A DNA stretch of 49,093 nucleotides from Oceanospirillum sediminis (GCF_014164585.1 NZ_JACJFM010000037.1:1-49093), one strand, 5' to 3'. Counted from the stretch's first letter, positions 24,851 to 34,553 are shown. A program made the numbers and translations. The notes: a model not told the origin generated them from the letters alone.

Positions 24851-26304
24851 CAATGCCCCTCCTTAATAATCCAGGTATCTTTGCTGCCTCCTCCCTGGGA
24901 GCTGTTAACCACCAGGGAGCCTTTTGTCATAGCTACTCGGGTTAACCCTCCCATAGTGACGTAACTTTCGTCAACAGAAGACGACAGAATAAAGGGCCTC
25001 AGATCAACATGTCTGGGCTCTACCTGATCCTTAATCAGTGTTGGCACAGTAGACAGATTCAGGGTGGGTTGAGCGATATAGTTTCTCGGATCAGCAACAA
25101 TCCGTTCAGCATATTCTTTCAGTTCTTTTTTACTGGCTCTGGGACCAATCAATAAACCATAGCCGCCAGATTCATTAGCAGGCTTGACGACCAGTTCTGA
25201 CAGATGTTCCAGAACATAGGCACGGTCCTCTTCATCCAGACATTTGTAGGTGGGTACATTTGGCAGAAGAATTTCTTCATCAAGGTAATACCTGATCATC
25301 TCAGGCACGTAGGCATAGACCACTTTATCATCTGCAACACCTGCTCCCGGCGCATTGCACAAAGCAACATTTCCGGCTTTCCAGGCTCGCATCAAACCAG
25401 GCACCCCAAGCATGGAGTCTTTTTCAAATGCCTCCGGATCAAGAAACAGATCATCAATGCGACGATAAATAACATCTACTGGTTTTAATCCGGCGATAGT
25501 GCGCATATAGACCCTGTCATCGTCCTGAACAACCAGATCCCGCCCCTCAACCAGCTCACAGCCCATCTGTTGTGCCAGATAGCTGTGCTCAAAATAGGCT
25601 GAGTTATAAATTCCCGGAGTTAATACCACCACTTCGGTTTGAGACTGAGGCCGTGGACTCATGGCAGAGAGCATATCAAACAGCTGAGAGGGATAATCCG
25701 ACACAGGCTCAACAGATAATCGTTCAAACAACTCAGGAAAAGCCCGTTTTACTACTGAGCGGTTTTCCAGCATATAGGATACGCCGGATGGCACTCGCAA
25801 ATTATCTTCCAGTACATAGACAGTACCATCCTGATCACGCACCAAATCAGAGCCACAGATATGTGCCCAGACACCATTCGGGGGCGTAATACCAATGCAC
25901 TCTTTTCTGAAATTAACAGAATTCTCGATCAGGTAAGCCGGGAATACACCATCCTTAATAATCTGCTGATCGTTATAAAGGTCCTGAATGAACAGATTCA
26001 GGGCTTTTACCCGTTGCTTTAAACCCTGTTCGATATGTTGCCACTCTTTCTGAGGCATCATTCTGGGAAGGATGTCAAAGGGCCAGGGGCGGTCAATAGA
26101 ACTGCCCTCATGATACACCCTGAAGGTGATACCCATCTCCTTAATGGCCAATTCAGCGGCGACCTGACGGCTTCTCAGCTCGTCAGATCCTAACTCGGCT
26201 AAATAATTTACGACGGTCTTGGCATGTCTTCGGGCCTGGCCATCGCCCTGTACCGACTCATCATAAAACCCCTGGTTCTGATATTCCTGCCAATTGATAC
26301 TCAC
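24850..26304 (-). CDS. Circularly permuted ATP-grasp protein (DUF404/407), stand-alone
   Basis: Predicted carboxylate-amine ligase of 484 residues. Family landmarks are DGVFPAYLIENSVNFRKECI, VYVLEDNLRVPSGVSYMLEN, VVVLTPGIYNSAYFEHSYLA, VDVIYRRIDDLFLDPEAF, NAPGAGVADDKVVYAYVPEM, the nucleotide-binding segment VVKPANESGGYGLLIGPRAS, and a C-terminal GGGSKDTWIIKE. Glu-Asp-Asn and the Lys and Gly-rich loop are all retained, so it should be active. ATP-grasp enzymes join carboxylates to amines via acyl phosphates; the substrate here is unknown. The start is GTG with AGGAG about seven nt upstream. A 181-nt gap with a hairpin separates it from the upstream transglutaminase gene. Confidence 0.9.
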   Translation of the reverse strand: MSINWQEYQNQGFYDESVQGDGQARRHAKTVVNYLAELGSDELRSRQVAAELAIKEMGITFRVYHEGSSIDRPWPFDILPRMMPQKEWQHIEQGLKQRVKALNLFIQDLYNDQQIIKDGVFPAYLIENSVNFRKECIGITPPNGVWAHICGSDLVRDQDGTVYVLEDNLRVPSGVSYMLENRSVVKRAFPELFERLSVEPVSDYPSQLFDMLSAMSPRPQSQTEVVVLTPGIYNSAYFEHSYLAQQMGCELVEGRDLVVQDDDRVYMRTIAGLKPVDVIYRRIDDLFLDPEAFEKDSMLGVPGLMRAWKAGNVALCNAPGAGVADDKVVYAYVPEMIRYYLDEEILLPNVPTYKCLDEEDRAYVLEHLSELVVKPANESGGYGLLIGPRASKKELKEYAERIVADPRNYIAQPTLNLSTVPTLIKDQVEPRHVDLRPFILSSSVDESYVTMGGLTRVAMTKGSLVVNSSQGGGSKDTWIIKEGH

Positions 26305-26344
26305 CCTTGACTCCTTTTATTGCTCTTTTTAACGTCCCTGATGT

Positions 26345-26361
26345 CGCCCTGTTTCAGGGCG
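26345..26361 (-). other. Intercistronic hairpin between transglutaminase and ATP-grasp genes
   Basis: CGCCCTG-TTT-CAGGGCG is a perfect 7-bp GC-rich stem with a 3-nt loop in the 181-nt gap. No U-tract follows, so a processing or mRNA-end element is more likely than a terminator. It may split the five-gene cluster into two expression units. Confidence 0.5.
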
Positions 26362-26485
26362 CCATTACGTGCAAAAAGTCAATTCTGGTTCAGAGTCTTT
26401 CATCCGGTCAGTGTGAGATAAATCACCTGTTACGGGGCTGAATACACAAGCCTGCACATGCCCCTCGTCTGCGCAGGAAGCATGG

Positions 26486-27433
26486 CTAAAGCCGTGTAAC
26501 GTCTACCGCCACACTTAACCGATTAGAACCCCCACCAAAAACCACCCCTTTTAATGGCGTAACATCTGAGAAATCCCTACCAACCGCCACAGTGATATGC
26601 TGATCTTTAGCTGTGACATTGTTGGTCGGATCAAAGTCCAACCAGCCTATTTCTGGTACATAAACCGCAAACCAGGCATGGGTTGCATCAGCGCCCTCCA
26701 GCTTTTCCTGACCTTCCGGGGGCAGAGTCTCGATATAGCCACTGACATAACGAGCCGCCAGCCCCAGACTGCGCAAGCAACCTATTGCTAAATGGGCAAA
26801 ATCCTGGCACACACCCTTTTTATGCTGCAGCACCGCTAAAATGGGGGTGCTGATGGTGCTGAAGCCAGGATCGTACTGGAACTCATGAAAAATCCGTGCC
26901 ATCAGATCATAAGTCGCATCAATCAGAGGACGGCCCGGAGTAAAACTCAGTTCTGCAAACTGTTTCATCTCCGGGTGTATCGGTACAAAAGGTGAAGGCA
27001 GGGCAAACTCTGCAGCTGAAAACAGAGAGTCAGTGTTTTCTGAAGTCTGCCCCTCTGATGCTTTACACTGCAAAGTTTGTATTTCAATTGAATACTCTGC
27101 TAAACATTCGGGATGACGCAACAGATGACGGACGTCTTCCCAGCTGTATTTATCCGGTAATGACCGGATATCCGGTTGCTCCAGTAGCTGAATCTCACTC
27201 TCTGCAGTTACCGTCAGGGTTTTGTGCTGGGTAGGTAATTCAAATACAGTCACCTGATTATGGTAATAATCCATATACTGATCGATATAACCCGGCTCTG
27301 GCTCAACATAAATCCGGCTATTCAGATTGATCTGCTTATGATCACTACGGGGCGTTAAGCGGGCGTGATTCTGGCACAGACTGACAAAATCCGCATATTC
27401 GTAGCGGGTGACATGTTTGATTTTATAACGCAC
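26486..27433 (-). CDS. Transglutaminase-like protein with bacterial N-terminal domain
   Basis: Cytoplasmic protein of 315 residues with no signal peptide. The N-terminal ~90 residues (MRYKIKHVTRYEYADFVSLC, RLTPRS) are the bacterial transglutaminase-like N-terminal domain; the core follows with a complete catalytic triad: C209 in GVCQDF, H252 in THAWFAVY and D268 in DFDPTNNV. Such domains act as proteases, peptidases or amide-forming enzymes. The start is GTG (27433) with GGAG upstream. The gene begins only 14 nt after the fused ATP-grasp/alpha-E gene ends, so the two are co-transcribed. Substrate is unknown. Confidence 0.88.
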   Translation of the reverse strand: MRYKIKHVTRYEYADFVSLCQNHARLTPRSDHKQINLNSRIYVEPEPGYIDQYMDYYHNQVTVFELPTQHKTLTVTAESEIQLLEQPDIRSLPDKYSWEDVRHLLRHPECLAEYSIEIQTLQCKASEGQTSENTDSLFSAAEFALPSPFVPIHPEMKQFAELSFTPGRPLIDATYDLMARIFHEFQYDPGFSTISTPILAVLQHKKGVCQDFAHLAIGCLRSLGLAARYVSGYIETLPPEGQEKLEGADATHAWFAVYVPEIGWLDFDPTNNVTAKDQHITVAVGRDFSDVTPLKGVVFGGGSNRLSVAVDVTRL

Positions 27434-27447
27434 AGATCACTCCATAT

Positions 27448-30012
27448 TTAAATCTGCTGAGCCATCTGGCTCCAGGCCAGCGGTCGGGCCGTTTTAGTAT
27501 GAGAGAAATAGTTCAGCAACAGCATGTCACCAAAAACATCCAGCTGACTATTGATTTGCTGGATCAGGCTGCTCAGAGTACTACGAAGCCCCGCATCATC
27601 AGCCTCAGCAAGACTTTCACGATCAGTCAGCTGGCAGGCGGTAATCGCTTTTAACAGCGCTTTGTCGTGTTCTTCCAGTAAACCAGGCCGTTTTTTGGGC
27701 GGTAGCTGCTGGCTTAACTGTTGCAGTTGTTTTAGCTGATAGGCCAGAGATCTGGGATACTCACCATCGAGAATCAGTAACTCTATCGCACTCTCAACAC
27801 TCTGATAGATACGATACCGCCGACGGTAAGTCACCAGACTCAACTGACTGGACAGGGTTTCATCCAGCACCAGATTCTGCTGGTTTTCAGGTAATTCCTG
27901 CCCAAGAGTATATTCCAGCATAGCCAGTAGCTGCTGGGCACGCTCTATACGTCGGCCAATTTCCAGCATAAACCAGCCATTACTGTTGGGCATACTATCA
28001 GAAGTAGAGCCATTAAACGCCATCAGGTAACCGATAATACGATCAAGCCTGGCCTGCACAACCCGGCTGGTTGAGCTGATTCGATGTTTTTTCAGGCTGT
28101 TGATTTCATCCTTAAGATCATCAACAAATCGCCAGCTATCGTCGGACAACAGATCTCTGACTTCGCAGGCACTGGCATAAAAAGCATCCAGAGTCTGCAC
28201 CAGAGCACCGGGCCATTGTTGATGGTTTAATCCGTCAATAATAGTCTGGCTTACCTGAGCCTGAACTTCGCTGTCATCCTCGGAAAGCTGACAATGGTAT
28301 GGATATAGCAGATAGCCACCACTGATGCCCAGTGCAAACAGCTCCGTCATAGCGATAAAGTTAGCATCTGAAGACGCAGCACCTTCAGAGTGTTTCTCTG
28401 TTAACTGGCGGATCAGACGTACCGTACTCTCTCCTCTTTCCAGGTAACGTCCGAGCCAGTAAAGATTTTCAGCTGTTCGACTGGGTACAGCGCCTTCGAC
28501 CAGTGCCAGGTCAGGATAGCGATTGCGTTTTCTTTGCGAGTTAAGCTCATTAACGGGCTGAGAACTTCTGATCCAGGTATCTTTTACCTGTACAACCTCA
28601 TTAAGTGTTTCAGAGCTGTCATCTGTATTCTGCTCATCGGCATCAGAGCTATTATCACGGTCGTTCAGAGGCAATGACTGGCAAATTGCACCAGGCATCA
28701 CATAAACACCGTCGGGACTGTTAATCATAAAGATACGCAGAAAAACAGGGCGACTGACCAGCCGTCCCTGCTGCCAGAAAGGGGCCTGGGTCAGATTCAG
28801 CGGCATACGATTGAGGTAATCTTCCGGCAGAGTGTTAGCGGGCAGTCTGTCTGCTTCCGTATAATGAGCATCGTCTGACAGCGTGTCTGAAGATATTTCA
28901 GCAGCATTCGGTATCACCTTCTCACCGGTTAAGGTCAGAAGTTCCGCTTCAGAGTTATCCTGATGCTCCCCCAGCCAGTTAACCTGAATAGAGTCCAGTA
29001 ACAGAGGTTTACCCTGTAAAGCTTCAGCGATTCCCGGCAGATAAGGCATTAATGCCGGACTTTCAACTAAACCAGCTCCCAGAGGATTAAACACTTTTAC
29101 ATTGCCCGCGCGTACGGCCTGCAACAATCCGGGAATACCATTCATGGAATATTCCGGTAGCTCCAGGGAATCAATATCAGAATCCTGGACCCAGCGAATA
29201 ATCACATCGACCAGACGTAACCCCCGTAGTGTCTTAAGCCATACTTTGCCTTTTCGTACCGTCAGATCTGCACTACGAACCAGGGTGTAGCCCATATAAG
29301 AAGCCAGATAAGCATGTTCTGAATAGGATGTATGTTCAGGGCCTGGCGATAAAATCACCACCTTAGGGTCTCTGGCACCTTCTAGCTGCTGATTAATCGT
29401 CTCCTGCAGAATACGGAAAAAACGTGTGATACGACGTACACCACATTCATTAAACGCTTCCCCCATCACCCGACGGTTGATAATGCGGTTTTCCAGCAAC
29501 ATGCCAATACCGTTCGGACACTGGCAATGATCAGCTAATACTCTGAACTGCCCTGAAAGATCTCGTCCAATATCCATAGCACTGATAAACAAAGGTTGCG
29601 CAGCTTGTCCCTCACCTACGACTCTTTCACGCAGATAACCTTTATGACGCCGGATAAGATTAGCAGGCAATAAGCCTTGCTTAAGCAACTTCTGCTCACC
29701 GTAAAGATCCTGATATACCTCATTTAATAGCTGCTGGCGCTGTATCGCCCCCTGCTCCAGAAAACGCCAGTCTTCTTCTGACAATACCATTGGCAGAGGG
29801 TCCAGTTGCCAGTTCTGGTGCTCCTGATCCATCATGCCGTATTCCTGCAACAGGCGATAGGCCTCATTTGCCCGGCCGTTCAGGTCGTCACGACTCAACT
29901 CAGACAATTTATTGATCAGAGTTTGCCAGTGGCGGGCAAACTCTCCATCCTCTCCTACCGCCTCATCCGTTGGATTTGAGTGCAGTAAATAATCGGTAAA
30001 ACACATTTCCAT
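27448..30012 (-). CDS. Fused permuted ATP-grasp and alpha-E protein
   Basis: Cytoplasmic protein of 854 residues joining an ATP-grasp-like half (about 1-520) to an alpha-E domain (about 525-854). The first half shows LPANLIRRHKGYLRERVVGE, VVILSPGPEHTSYSEHAYLA, VDVIIRWVQDSDIDSLELPE and FNPLGAGLVESPALMPYLPG. The alpha-E half begins SRTAENLYWLGRYLERGEST. Unlike the stand-alone enzyme, the Glu-Asp-Asn triplet reads Ala-Asp-His, no GGYG loop is visible, and the segment from about 345 to 480 is poorly conserved and Asp/Ser-rich. It may be inactive or a scaffold. AGGTGA eight nt upstream supports the ATG at 30012 over a GTG at 30024. Confidence 0.86.
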   Translation of the reverse strand: MEMCFTDYLLHSNPTDEAVGEDGEFARHWQTLINKLSELSRDDLNGRANEAYRLLQEYGMMDQEHQNWQLDPLPMVLSEEDWRFLEQGAIQRQQLLNEVYQDLYGEQKLLKQGLLPANLIRRHKGYLRERVVGEGQAAQPLFISAMDIGRDLSGQFRVLADHCQCPNGIGMLLENRIINRRVMGEAFNECGVRRITRFFRILQETINQQLEGARDPKVVILSPGPEHTSYSEHAYLASYMGYTLVRSADLTVRKGKVWLKTLRGLRLVDVIIRWVQDSDIDSLELPEYSMNGIPGLLQAVRAGNVKVFNPLGAGLVESPALMPYLPGIAEALQGKPLLLDSIQVNWLGEHQDNSEAELLTLTGEKVIPNAAEISSDTLSDDAHYTEADRLPANTLPEDYLNRMPLNLTQAPFWQQGRLVSRPVFLRIFMINSPDGVYVMPGAICQSLPLNDRDNSSDADEQNTDDSSETLNEVVQVKDTWIRSSQPVNELNSQRKRNRYPDLALVEGAVPSRTAENLYWLGRYLERGESTVRLIRQLTEKHSEGAASSDANFIAMTELFALGISGGYLLYPYHCQLSEDDSEVQAQVSQTIIDGLNHQQWPGALVQTLDAFYASACEVRDLLSDDSWRFVDDLKDEINSLKKHRISSTSRVVQARLDRIIGYLMAFNGSTSDSMPNSNGWFMLEIGRRIERAQQLLAMLEYTLGQELPENQQNLVLDETLSSQLSLVTYRRRYRIYQSVESAIELLILDGEYPRSLAYQLKQLQQLSQQLPPKKRPGLLEEHDKALLKAITACQLTDRESLAEADDAGLRSTLSSLIQQINSQLDVFGDMLLLNYFSHTKTARPLAWSQMAQQI

Positions 30013-30152
30013 AGCCAGGATCACCTAACCAGATCGTTAACAATTAACATCAACAACGCCGGGCCACGGCCTGTCTGCTACATCCCTCAAAGCGTTTACC
30101 CGAAAGATACCTGTCAGAAAGCCCTGCCCGTTCACTTGTGTGCCATAGCCGC

Positions 30153-33100
30153 TCAGAGTGGCCGCCTCAAATCCAGAGTAACCGGATACTCATCATTTGG
30201 CCGTTCTTCAGGCGGTAACACAAACTCAGCTTGTCCTTTATGCACAACAAACTCCCGTTTCAACGTCATATGCCCGGTTAAGCCCTGATCGGTATTAATA
30301 ACAGGGATGGTGTGACCATGATCCCAGAAACGGGCTAAACGCCGCCCTTCCGCTTCAAAAGCGTTCACCGGAGGTGTTTCAAAGCTGCGTCCACCCGGAT
30401 GAGACACGTGATAGGTAAACCCACCCACTGATCGCCCGATCCAGCTATCATAAATATCAAACACCAGGGGGGCATGAACACCAATTGTTGGATGCAGGGC
30501 AGAAGGTGGCTGCCATGCTCTGAAACGTATCCCTGCAACAAATTCACCCGAGACAGAGTTTTTTTGCAGTGGCAAGCGACGTCCATTACAGGTGATGATA
30601 TAGCGCTTATCCGTCATACCTGTCACTTTAAGCTGTACCCGCTCTAAAGAGGAATCGACAAAACGGGACGTCCCCTGGGCAGTAGATTCCTCTCCCAGCA
30701 CATGCCAGGGTTCAATAGCACTTCGCAGTTCCAGTTCAAGGGAATCAAACTGATATAAACCAACACGGGCAAAACGGAATTCGAAGAAAGCTTTCAGCCA
30801 CTCCTGCTGGAAGTTAAAGCCAGACTGCTGTAGATCCTGACAAACCTCGGCAACATCCTGCCAGACATATTCCGGCAATAAAAAGCGATCATGCAGCTGA
30901 GTTCCCCAGCGAACCAGAGGCTTGTGATAAGGCTTTACCCAGAAGCGCGCCAGAAGAGTGCGTAGCAACAGCATCTGCACCAGACTCATACGCGCATGAG
31001 GGGGCATTTCAAAGCCCCTGAACTCTACGATCCCTAAACGACCAGTCGGACTATCCGGTGAGTACAGTTTATCAATACAGAATTCTGCCCGATGAGTATT
31101 ACCTGTCAGATCCGTCAGCAGGTTGCGCAGTAACCGGTCTACCAGCCAGGGTTGAGGCACTTCTCCCTGCGGGAATTGTGAAAAAGCGATCTCCAGTTCA
31201 TACAGCTGCTCATCTCTGGCTTCGTCCACTCGTGGAGCCTGACTGGTAGGGCCGATAAATAATCCGGAAAACAGATAAGACAGCCCAGGATGATGCTGCC
31301 AGTAAGTGATAAAACTGCGTAACAGGTCAGGACGACGTAAGAAAGGACTGTCTTCAGGCCTTACGCCCCCCAACGTAACATGATTACCGCCACCGGTCCC
31401 TGTCTGGCGACCATCCAGCATAAACTTTTCAGTACCCAGACGGCTCTCTTTTGCCAGTTGATACAAATCAACCGTATTACTGACCAGATCAGCCCAGGTT
31501 TGTGTTGGCTGCACATTGACTTCAATTACTCCAGGGTCAGGAGTGACCGAAAACTTCTCAATTCTTGGATCAGATGGCGGTGTGTACCCTTCTATAACGA
31601 CAGGCATTTTCAGCTCATTAGCGATCGCTTCAATGCCATTTAACAGTGCAAGATAGTGTTCGCTGTCACTTAAAGGGGGCATAAACAGGTACAGCTGCCC
31701 TTGACGATATTCAAAACACAAAGCTGTCTTAATTAGCTGTTCTGTCACCTGTCCCTGTTGTGGCTGAAAGTCAGTCGGAACAGCTTTCCCGTCAAAGCGC
31801 TTATCAATAGCAAAAGGATCGCGTTCTGGCACAAGCGGTACACTACCCAGACTATCCAGAGGTAAACGATAACCCACGGGTGAATCGCCTGGCAGCAAGA
31901 AACAGTGCCCCCGCCGGAATGACCAGCAGCAACTTTGCCAGTATTGCTGTACAGGATTCCATTCTAATGGCAGTACATACCCGACTGGCTGATCCAGGCC
32001 TTTTTCCATTTTTGCCAGAAAGCCTTTGCGACTCAGAGCGTTGAGTAATTCAGGTTCATCCGGCCCAGGATCAACAGGCAGATTTCCCTCCTGCCACAAA
32101 TGGTACAGCACATCTTCATAAGCGGGGTGTACACAACCACTATCTAACCCCAGATGCCGACTGAGAAGTTGAGCAAAGTGCTTAATATCCTGATCAGAAA
32201 AATCATAGTTCCGGTTTATATCTGCCAGTAACTCTGGCTTATGCCAGATGGGCACACCATCTTTACGCCAGTAACAGCTATAAGCCCAACGCGGTAATGG
32301 CTCCCCTGGATACCATTTCCCCTGACCAAAGTGGCTGAAACCACCTTTGGCAAAATGCTGCTGCATCTTCAGATACAGATCCTGAGCCAGCTTTCTTTTT
32401 TCTTTACCGTCAGCCTCAGTGTTCCATTGTGGACTTTCCATATCATCAATGGAAATAAATGTCGGCTCCCCTCCCATGGTCAAGCGCACATCCTGCTGAT
32501 GGAGGAACTCATCGATCTGCTCTCCCAACTGATTAATATCATCCCAGTCATCATCCGCAAAAGGCTTCGTCGACCGGGGCATCTCATGCAAGCGGGTGAC
32601 AGTATTCGAAAAGCTGAATTCAGATTCACAGGGATCAATCCCGCCGGTCACTGGTGCGGCGCTGCCAGGCTCCGGGGTACAGGCCAGAGGAATATGCCCT
32701 TCTCCTGCGAATAAACCAGATGTGGGGTCAAGACCTATCCAGCCTGCACCGGGAATATACACTTCTGTCCACGCATGCAGGTCAGTGAAGTCTTTCTCCG
32801 GTCCACTGGGACCATCCAGTGATTTTTCATCCGGAGCTAACTGAATCAGATATCCGGAAACAAAACGGGCCGCCAGACCAAGGTGACGGAACAGTTGCAC
32901 CAGTAACCACGCTGAATCCCGACAGGAGCCTGAGCCTTTTTCCAGAGTCTCGGTACAGGTCTGCACTCCGGGTTCCAGGCGTATGGTGTAGTCAATCAAT
33001 TGATACAGATGCTGATTCACTGCCACTAAAAAATCGACAGTATGCTTACTGTCCTTCTCCAGTACTCTGATCTGTTTCAGCTGTTGATCAAACTGCTGAC

Positions 33101-33470
33101 ATTGAGTGTCTTTTGCCAGATAGGGAGCCAGATCCTGTAACAACTGTGCATCGTAATCAAAAGGAACCTGCTCAGCGTATTCCTCCAGAAAAAAATCAAA
33201 CGGATTAATCACCTTCATCTCGGCAACGACATCAACAGTAAAAGAGAAGTGACGAGTCTTTTCAGGAAAAACCACCCGTGCCAGATAATTACCAAACGGG
33301 TCTTGTTGCCAGTTTATAAAATGCTCTTCTGGCTCAATTCTGAGCGAATAGCTTTTGACAGGCGTTCGACTATGGGGGGCAGGACGTAAACGAAATACAT
33401 GGGGGGACATGTTCACATGACGGTCATAATGATATTCCGTATGGTGAGTAATACCTACAGTAATAGTCAT
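30153..33470 (-). CDS. Transglutaminase-DUF2126 protein
   Basis: Large cytoplasmic protein of 1105 residues. The N-terminal ~290 residues form a transglutaminase unit with bacterial N-domain (MTITVGITHHTEYHYDRHVN) and full triad: C183 in GSCRDSAW, H232 in LHAWTEVY and D248 in GLDPTSG. The rest is DUF2126, starting near VRLTMGGEPTFISIDDMESP, with TGTGGGNHVTLGG and RLGIVEFRGFEMPPHARMSL as its strongest motifs. Comparative genomics places DUF2126 among candidate peptide-bond-forming or amide-ligase systems; activity has not been shown to my knowledge. The ATG at 33470 has AAGGA five nt upstream; the longest frame would add 14 unsupported residues. First gene of the cluster. Confidence 0.9.
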   Translation of the reverse strand: MTITVGITHHTEYHYDRHVNMSPHVFRLRPAPHSRTPVKSYSLRIEPEEHFINWQQDPFGNYLARVVFPEKTRHFSFTVDVVAEMKVINPFDFFLEEYAEQVPFDYDAQLLQDLAPYLAKDTQCQQFDQQLKQIRVLEKDSKHTVDFLVAVNQHLYQLIDYTIRLEPGVQTCTETLEKGSGSCRDSAWLLVQLFRHLGLAARFVSGYLIQLAPDEKSLDGPSGPEKDFTDLHAWTEVYIPGAGWIGLDPTSGLFAGEGHIPLACTPEPGSAAPVTGGIDPCESEFSFSNTVTRLHEMPRSTKPFADDDWDDINQLGEQIDEFLHQQDVRLTMGGEPTFISIDDMESPQWNTEADGKEKRKLAQDLYLKMQQHFAKGGFSHFGQGKWYPGEPLPRWAYSCYWRKDGVPIWHKPELLADINRNYDFSDQDIKHFAQLLSRHLGLDSGCVHPAYEDVLYHLWQEGNLPVDPGPDEPELLNALSRKGFLAKMEKGLDQPVGYVLPLEWNPVQQYWQSCCWSFRRGHCFLLPGDSPVGYRLPLDSLGSVPLVPERDPFAIDKRFDGKAVPTDFQPQQGQVTEQLIKTALCFEYRQGQLYLFMPPLSDSEHYLALLNGIEAIANELKMPVVIEGYTPPSDPRIEKFSVTPDPGVIEVNVQPTQTWADLVSNTVDLYQLAKESRLGTEKFMLDGRQTGTGGGNHVTLGGVRPEDSPFLRRPDLLRSFITYWQHHPGLSYLFSGLFIGPTSQAPRVDEARDEQLYELEIAFSQFPQGEVPQPWLVDRLLRNLLTDLTGNTHRAEFCIDKLYSPDSPTGRLGIVEFRGFEMPPHARMSLVQMLLLRTLLARFWVKPYHKPLVRWGTQLHDRFLLPEYVWQDVAEVCQDLQQSGFNFQQEWLKAFFEFRFARVGLYQFDSLELELRSAIEPWHVLGEESTAQGTSRFVDSSLERVQLKVTGMTDKRYIITCNGRRLPLQKNSVSGEFVAGIRFRAWQPPSALHPTIGVHAPLVFDIYDSWIGRSVGGFTYHVSHPGGRSFETPPVNAFEAEGRRLARFWDHGHTIPVINTDQGLTGHMTLKREFVVHKGQAEFVLPPEERPNDEYPVTLDLRRPL

Positions 33471-33680
33471 AATCATCCTTAAGGCTGTGGCTATTTTTAT
33501 CTGTTCATGCAAAAAACCTGCCCAGGATTGAATTAACTATTTTCTGACAAACACCTGAATAACCTTTCTGTATATGCTGTACGGATAACAGGAACAGTGT
33601 TGAATGCTTTATCCCGCTATCTGTAACATCCTGTTTATGAAAAATGAACTGCCCTTTAATTAAACCGAGCAGGAGTGGCA

Positions 33681-34313
33681 TCAGGGCCCGGAGTAACCAT
33701 GACGGAAGTGAAAGCGTGCCAGCTCGTGGAGTTCAGGGTATTCTCCGGTGAAAGTTTTAACGTACTCAGGAATACGTTGCATACGCACCTCTAAAGATTC
33801 CTGAGTCTGCATTGAAATATAGCCAATCTGCACCAGATAAATGGTTCTGGCATGAACATCCGCTTCAACATCATTAAAGCCATAGCGTTTGAACATTGCA
33901 GCCAGTGCATCCAGACGCAACTGATCAGCACTGTGCACCTCCGCCAGAATATCGTTCGACTGCAATGACCAGCTACGAATCGCAAATTCAAACCGGTCGT
34001 CGAACAGGCCGTTATCCAGCCAGCAATCAAATATATTCAGTGTTGCCTCAGCCAGAGAGTCTGCATAAGCTTCCGACTGTCTGATGATATTTCCGGTATT
34101 TTTTTCTTTCCAACGCTGCATCAAAGCCGTTAACAGCGCTTCTCTGTCATTAAAAAACCAGTAAAAGCTGGTTCGGGATAAACTAAGCCGTTTCGCCAGA
34201 GTTGCGATTTTTACATTCTCAACACCAGACTCCACCAGAATCTCACTGGCAGCTTGTAGCCATACTTCTGACGATCCGCGCCATCCGGTTTCATTAGGGG
34301 ATTGTTTTTTCAT
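33681..34313 (-). CDS. TetR-family transcriptional regulator
   Basis: Protein of 210 residues. The N-terminal DNA-binding domain is clear: VWLQAASEILVESGVENVKI, then ATLAKRLSLSRTSFYWFFND as the helix-turn-helix and following helix. The C-terminal ligand domain is helical and not assignable. It is divergent from the N-methylproline demethylase-like gene and likely controls it, with its ligand probably being the substrate or a related amine. The ATG at 34313 is preferred because the upstream GTG at 34337 would add eight residues not typical of the family; neither has a strong ribosome site. Confidence 0.87.
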   Translation of the reverse strand: MKKQSPNETGWRGSSEVWLQAASEILVESGVENVKIATLAKRLSLSRTSFYWFFNDREALLTALMQRWKEKNTGNIIRQSEAYADSLAEATLNIFDCWLDNGLFDDRFEFAIRSWSLQSNDILAEVHSADQLRLDALAAMFKRYGFNDVEADVHARTIYLVQIGYISMQTQESLEVRMQRIPEYVKTFTGEYPELHELARFHFRHGYSGP

Positions 34314-34374
34314 TGCTTTTATCTGTAATCCGATCACGGCTTAACGATACCTCAATGTTACGTTCTGATCTATC

Positions 34375-34405
34375 TGCGTCATAATATGTTCATATGCGTC
34401 ATAAT
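34375..34405. promoter_or_regulatory. 11-bp direct repeat, candidate TetR operator
   Basis: TGCGTCATAAT occurs at 34375-34385 and again at 34395-34405, exactly 20 bp apart, or about two helical turns. The second copy ends two bp before the TTGACA at 34408. Placement between the TetR gene and its divergent target makes it a good operator candidate, although most TetR sites are inverted repeats. Confidence 0.5.
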
Positions 34406-34407
34406 TA

Positions 34408-34436
34408 TTGACACTACTGTACATTTATTTTTAAAG
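34408..34436 (+). promoter_or_regulatory. Sigma-70-type promoter of the demethylase-like gene
   Basis: TTGACA at 34408-34413 is an exact -35 consensus. At 17-bp spacing lies TTAAAG (34431-34436), a weak -10. The transcript would have a leader of about 110 nt. A weak -10 behind a perfect -35 fits a promoter that needs release or help from a regulator. Confidence 0.45.
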
Positions 34437-34553
34437 TCACAAAAAGCCATGTCATCTGACCCGGCCCTTTTAAATACACCGTGACAGCCATACCCTCTTT
34501 GAAATGGCAAAACACAGCGGAAAACAGGTATAACAACAAGCAGGAGCCTGAAC

